A stretch of DNA of 64,000 bases from Cryptomeria japonica (lineage: Eukaryota > Streptophyta > Pinopsida > Cupressales > Cupressaceae): positions 450,102,538 through 450,166,537 of the forward strand of contig NC_081413.1 in the NCBI RefSeq assembly GCF_030272615.1, given 5' to 3'. Both the position numbers and the translations under genes were made by a program. The notes beneath the pieces are model-generated. The model was not told where the DNA came from. It did not search any database and saw only the letters and a list, made by a program, of their open reading frames with translations. Shown in pieces: positions 60,329 through 64,000 of the stretch. Each line of letters opens with the position of its first letter. Positions within the stretch are counted from its first letter, which is position 1.

Positions 60329-60533
60329 ACCGCATACATGGTTATATTTGGATTATTAGCGCGTACACACTCATTTTCCTATGAGCAATGCATATGTGCT
60401 CATTTTCCTAGGCATAGCGTGTACACACTCATTTTCCTAAAAGCAGCATGTATGTGCTACCTCCTTTAGGCTCGAGAAGAACAAACCTAAGCGCGTACGC
60501 AGGAATTTCAAATTTTAGAACCGCATACGTGCT
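60329..60533. promoter_or_regulatory. Right phased palindrome array (candidate transposase binding sites)
   Basis: Copies of the 14-base word start at 60329, 60358, 60387, 60416 and 60445, each 29 bases apart, then at 60490 and 60520. The best copies are AGCGCGTACACACT (60358) and AGCGCGTACGCAGG (60490). The spacers share CATTTTCCTA. The word and the period are the same as at the left end. It also lies just upstream of the minus-strand gene that starts at 60200, so it might act as that gene's promoter region as well. Confidence 0.7.
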
Positions 60534-60561
60534 GCTTGTTTTTCCATGTTTTTTTTGGGTG

Positions 60562-60600
60562 GTGTCCACTTTTCTAACCACCATCTTTGTGCACATACCC
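60562..60600 (-). repeat. Right terminal inverted repeat of the DNA transposon
   Basis: Its reverse complement starts GGGTATGTGCACAAAGATGG and matches 31482-31530. It is followed by TATA (60601-60604), the target duplication. Confidence 0.85.
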
Positions 60601-60604
60601 TATA

Positions 60605-62640
60605 CCTAGATAGAAGTGAAGAAGGGGACAGATAAGATCCCTATGAATTATGGTGTGGATACTCATCCAATGTGAGTTACTTCAAGGTATTTGGAAGCAA
60701 GTGCTACATCAAGAGGGATGAGTACTCTGGAAAGTTTGATCCTAAGAGTGACAAATTGTAAAGCATACAAATTGTAAAGCATACTAGTGTTTGAACAAAT
60801 GGACCGGTAAGATTGTGGAGAGTGCAAATGTCAAAGTAGATGAGTTCTTTGAGAAAAATGAACATTTTAGCAAGAGTGAACCAAAGGACTATCAAGGATT
60901 CGATTACACTGTATCGGTTGAACCTACTACAGAGAATCCTAGTGTACCTACAAATGAGGAAGCATGTGAAGTATAACCTGCACAATAGGTAGAAGAAGCT
61001 CCAAGAAATGAACTCGCACCACCAAGGTATGTTGAAAACAATCATTCTGTTGATAATATTATTGGTGACAAGAATGTAGGAGTATTGAGTAGAAGAAAAG
61101 AAAGGGAGAGTACATGTCTGCTCTCTAAGATTGAGCCCCCCCCAAAAAATAAGGCTCTAAAACATGAAGACTTGGTCAAAGCTATGGAGGAAGAACTGGA
61201 GCAGATTGAGAAAAATGAAACTTGGACCCTTGTGCCCAAACCGAAGAACAAAAATGTGATAGGCACCAGGTGGGTGTTTAGAAATAAAATGGATGAAATC
61301 GATCAAGTAGTAAGAAACAAAGCAAGGTTAGTCTAAAAAGGGTATGCACATGAAGAAGCTTTGGATTTTGGAGAGACCTTTGCACCAGTGGCCAGATAGG
61401 AAGGGGTCAAAATCTTTCTTTCTTATGTTGCTTATAGGAAGTTCAAGGTCTACCAAATGGATGTCAAATTGGCATTCTTGAATGGTGTTCTAGAGGAAGA
61501 AGTGTACATTGAGCAACCAGAAGGGTTTGCTTCAGAAGATGGAAAATATATGGTATGTAAGCTAAAGAAGACTCTTTATGGGCTAAAACAAGCACCAAGA
61601 GCTTTGTATGAGAGACTACACTCATACTTGATAAGTATAGGGTTCGTGAGAACAAGTGACAATAACTTGTATTTGAAGACTGGAGAAGAAGGAAAACATC
61701 TGATTGTAGAGATTTTTCTAGATGACATTATCTTTGGAGGAGATGATGAAATGAAGAAATAATTTGAAATGTCCATGATCGGTGAAATAAAATTCTTCAT
61801 TGGTCTACAAGTATCTCAGCTAGAGAAGGGTACATTCATTAGCCAAACCAAATATATAAGGGAAATATTGAAGACCTTTGGAATGGAAAATTTCAAACTT
61901 GTTGGAACTTCGATGTATACAAGTTGCAAGCTCTCCAAAGATGACAAGGCTAATGAAGTGAATGAAACACTATACTGATCCATGATCGGTAAGTTGCAGT
62001 ATGTAGTGCATAGTAGATTGGATATAGCACAAGCAGATGTCTTGGTTCTTAGATTTGTTGCAAATCCAAAAGAGACTCATATGGTGGTGGTTAAGAGGAT
62101 ATTTAGATACCTTAAGGGGACTAATGAGTATGGTCTCTGGTATCCACATAAGGTAAATTCAAACTTAAGTGTCTTCACCAATGCAGATTGGGCAACGAAC
62201 ATTGATGACAGAAAGAGCACTAGTGGAAGTGCATTCTTTCTTGGAGATAGGATTGTGTCATGGACAAGAAAGAAACAAAATTATATCTCTTAACCCACAG
62301 TTGAGGTGGAGTATGTGGCTGCTACAATCAACTGTACATAGGTACTATGGATTAAGCAGATCTTGGAAGGTATCCAAGAAAAGGTTACTGAACCTATGGT
62401 GATACACTGTGACAATACAAGTGTCATCAACATATCAAAAATCTAGTAATGCACTCTAAAACCAAGCATATTACAATAAAATATCATTATCTTAGGGAGC
62501 AGGTGTTGGACAAAGAAGTTAACTAGAAGATGTGCCAACCAAGGAACAAGTTGCAGACATATTCACCAAGCCACTACCTAAGGATAATTTTGAGTATCTT
62601 AGAGGTAAGCTAGGGGTACTTCCCTTGCATGCTCTAAGGT
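60605..62640 (+). pseudogene. Element H, third piece: integrase end, reverse transcriptase, RNase H
   Basis: It resumes the copia integrase C-terminus (KVFGSKCYIKRDEYSGKFD near 60685; IVESANVKVDEFF near 60810). Reverse transcriptase: MEEELEQIEKNETWTLVPKP (61185), NKNVIGTRWVFRNKMD, VYQMDVKLAFLNGVLEEEVY (61450), [18 protein letters not shown] (61577), FLDDIIFGGDD (61714; the Y/F-V-DD box with V to L). RNase H: TNADWATNIDDRKSTSGSAF (62180; TD changed to TN), FLGDRIVSW and GKLGVLPLHALR at the end near 62640. The frames at 61085, 61457, 61769 and 61982 are one frame with about five stops. Confidence 0.87.
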
Positions 62641-62771
62641 GAGTGAAGGTCCAAATAAAATCAATCCAGTATGATTTTCCTTCAAATTATATGTATTTGG
62701 ATTGATGATTATAGACTACTCCTATTAGGGGGAGTAGTCATTACAATATGTCAAATAGGATGTCTAGACTA
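62641..62771 (+). other. 3' untranslated end of H before LTR F
   Basis: Non-coding. It contains CCTATTAGGGGGAGTAGTC near 62722, a purine-rich run typical of the 3' end of copia elements, but no LTR of H follows because element F is inserted here. Confidence 0.55.
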
Positions 62772-63941
62772 TGTTAGACAATTCAAATAACTAGAAGATA
62801 ACTGAGAGGGGGGTGAATCAGTTTTCACAGATTACCAGAACCATTAGCAATTTAAACTTTAATACCAGAACCCAAAACCTTAATACCGAAATAGCAGTTA
62901 AACCAATTAAGCATAAACAATAATCATAGAATAAATACCATCCATATGACACCAAGATTTATACATGGAAAAGCCGGTAAAGGGAAAAAGCACAATGGGA
63001 AGCCTACCCACAATCAGATAATACTTCTGCAGTAAGTATGTGAATTATAATTGAGGGGCCTAAACTTGCAGGAAGCCCAATAGCCTAGAGTGCACTGCTC
63101 ATCACAAAAGGAGCCTCATTGACTACATATAAATCCATACTACATTCGATAGAAGTGTTGAACTGCAAAAGATAGCATCTCCTATGCCTGAGTACAATTC
63201 CAGTTAAGTTCAATAGCGAAGGACTAAATCCTCTTACATACACCCAATTAGATCTCCAATGATATTACATTATTAGCACATTGCATTCCTTGACCATGAC
63301 CTCTAACCTAACCATGATGATCTACAATGAGACCTTACATCTATATATAAAAACCCTCAATCATAAACAATGAGGATGGCCACCAGATAATAAACCAATT
63401 ACATAATTACAAACCATGTTGGCCTTAGACCAAACAAATAATATCCAAAACATAAGACATCCTGGAAATACATCGAGAGGTCCAATCCACACATTACATT
63501 AAAGTTGGTCCATAACCTAGATCAACCGGGACCTAGTATAGGTCCACACACTATAGAAATGATCTACACCTACCAAGTCTTGAACATGATCACCAATAGG
63601 ATACTGAAAATCCACCAGAAGCTGCACCAATCCCACTTATGTAATTCATCAAAAGCTCTATTGGTGAAACCCACGTCGGAACTAGAAACCAAGCTTCTAA
63701 GCAAGCAGGATAGCATCCGATCACTAGACCAAAACCAACTGACCAAATATGAGCATGAGTATCATGAACAAGCCAATTCCATCACCAAACTATACCAGAT
63801 CATGTCGGATCCAAATCAACTAGAAACCACTCAACCTACCGGGACTAGAAGGGTGCTAGTAAAGCATCCAAACATCTAGTGTTGGCATCAATGACAAAAA
63901 CATCAATGCAACACATAATCAGTTCCACCAAATGGCCAACA
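62772..63941 (-). repeat. 3' LTR of another copia element (F), minus strand
   Basis: On the plus strand it begins TGTTAGACAATTCAAATAAC and ends AATGGCCAACA. ACTGAGAGGGGGGTGAATCAG near its start is the reverse complement of the usual C-rich copia LTR end. A polypurine tract follows, so the body of F lies beyond the right edge of the window. The plus-strand frame at 63505-63879 lies within the LTR and looks non-coding. Confidence 0.78.
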
Positions 63942-64000
63942 ATCTCCCCCTTTCGCATCGATGGCAACACTAGATGTGAAAAACATCTAAGTACCAAGAA
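63942..64000 (-). mobile_element. Polypurine tract and first internal bases of copia F
   Basis: The plus strand reads ATCTCCCCCTTTCGCATCGA (minus strand: AAAGGGGGAGAT next to the LTR). The rest of the element is not in the window. Confidence 0.75.

Larger units (their letters stand above)
31482..60600. mobile_element. 29-kb cut-and-paste DNA transposon (superfamily unassigned, perhaps Sola-like), itself carrying four LTR insertions
   Basis: Inverted ends match: 31482-31530 and the reverse complement of 60562-60600, both starting GGGTA(A/T)GTGCACAAAG, with 3 mismatches in the first 30 bases. The flanking host gene (copia integrase of H) can be rejoined only if TATA at 31478-31481 and 60601-60604 is counted once, giving a 4-base target duplication. 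A shorter AT duplication with ends starting at A is the only alternative that also fits. Inside are a DDE-type transposase gene (41768-44688), minus-strand spliced genes (56533-60200) and phased palindrome arrays near both ends. Taking out A, B, C and the small solo LTR leaves about 12.9 kb. A 4-base duplication with GGG ends would fit the Sola superfamily; that assignment is an inference from memory of superfamily traits. Confidence 0.8.
19007..62771 (+). mobile_element. Copia element H, split into three pieces by a copia element and a 29-kb DNA transposon
   Basis: The pieces are 19007-21840 (5' LTR, gag, protease), 30877-31481 (pre-integrase and integrase core) and 60605-62771 (integrase end, reverse transcriptase, RNase H). 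Together they give the standard copia order with no overlap. The first junction carries a perfect 5-base duplication (ACACC at 21836-21840 and 30872-30876). The second rejoins the integrase text between WREVVSTIMY and the KKGTDK region, sharing TATA. At 62771 a further LTR (F) interrupts the element, and its own 3' LTR is outside the window. All coding parts carry stops and frameshifts, so the element is dead. Confidence 0.8.

Noticed and set aside
31478-60604. Mariner-like insertion with a TA duplication
   Set aside because: Counting only TA once does not restore the copia integrase text, and the transposase blocks are not of the mariner D..D34D/E type.
63505-63879. 124-codon frame on the plus strand
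   Set aside because: It lies inside the minus-strand LTR F and shows no domain text.
1-64000. CRISPR arrays, rRNA, tRNA genes, bacterial operons
   Set aside because: None seen; the repeats are LTRs, satellites and transposon ends, and the only tRNA-like matches are primer binding sites.

Overview
This window reads as intergenic DNA from a seed plant with a very large genome, most likely a gymnosperm. That is an inference from the style of the repeats: long-LTR Ty1/copia and Ty3/gypsy elements, deep nesting, old decayed open frames. I see no convincing host gene, rRNA, tRNA or CRISPR array. Almost every base belongs to a transposable element or to repeats inside one.

Layout. (1) 526-14718 is a Ty3/gypsy element on the minus strand that carries gag and protease but no recognisable reverse transcriptase. 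A plus-strand copia derivative (1686-8438) is nested in it; this has a gag zinc-knuckle region followed by about 3 kb of unknown coding sequence instead of pol. (2) 14719-15690 is a plus-strand gypsy fossil (linker plus RNase H); 15690-19006 is low-information AT-rich DNA with a perfect hairpin and one doubtful LTR-like block. (3) From 19007 to at least 62771 runs one copia element, called H here, cut into three visible pieces (19007-21840, 30877-31481, 60605-62771). Its 3' LTR is not in the window.

Two large insertions split H. A 9-kb copia element (D, 21841-30871, target duplication ACACC) lies in the protease/pre-integrase junction. A 29-kb cut-and-paste DNA transposon (31482-60600) lies in the integrase gene. 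The DNA transposon has inverted ends beginning GGGTA(A/T)GTGCAC, a TATA target duplication, arrays of a 14-bp palindrome spaced 29 bp apart near both ends, a decayed DDE-type transposase gene with an intron (41768-44688, plus strand), and one or two spliced minus-strand genes of unknown function in its right arm (56533-60200). Without its own insertions it would be about 12.9 kb.

The DNA transposon has itself been hit by four LTR elements: copia A (34623-40498), a solo LTR C of the same family (45782-46007 plus 53713-54986), copia B inserted inside C (46008-53707), and an unrelated solo LTR (57855-58975). It also holds satellites, a palindromic minisatellite and a 0.66-kb polypyrimidine tract. 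At the right edge a further minus-strand copia LTR (F, 62772-63941) has landed in H. Matching target duplications make the order of events readable: H first, then D and the DNA transposon, then A, C and the small solo LTR, and B after C. The best candidate for something undescribed is the DNA transposon with its phased palindrome arrays and its accessory spliced genes.
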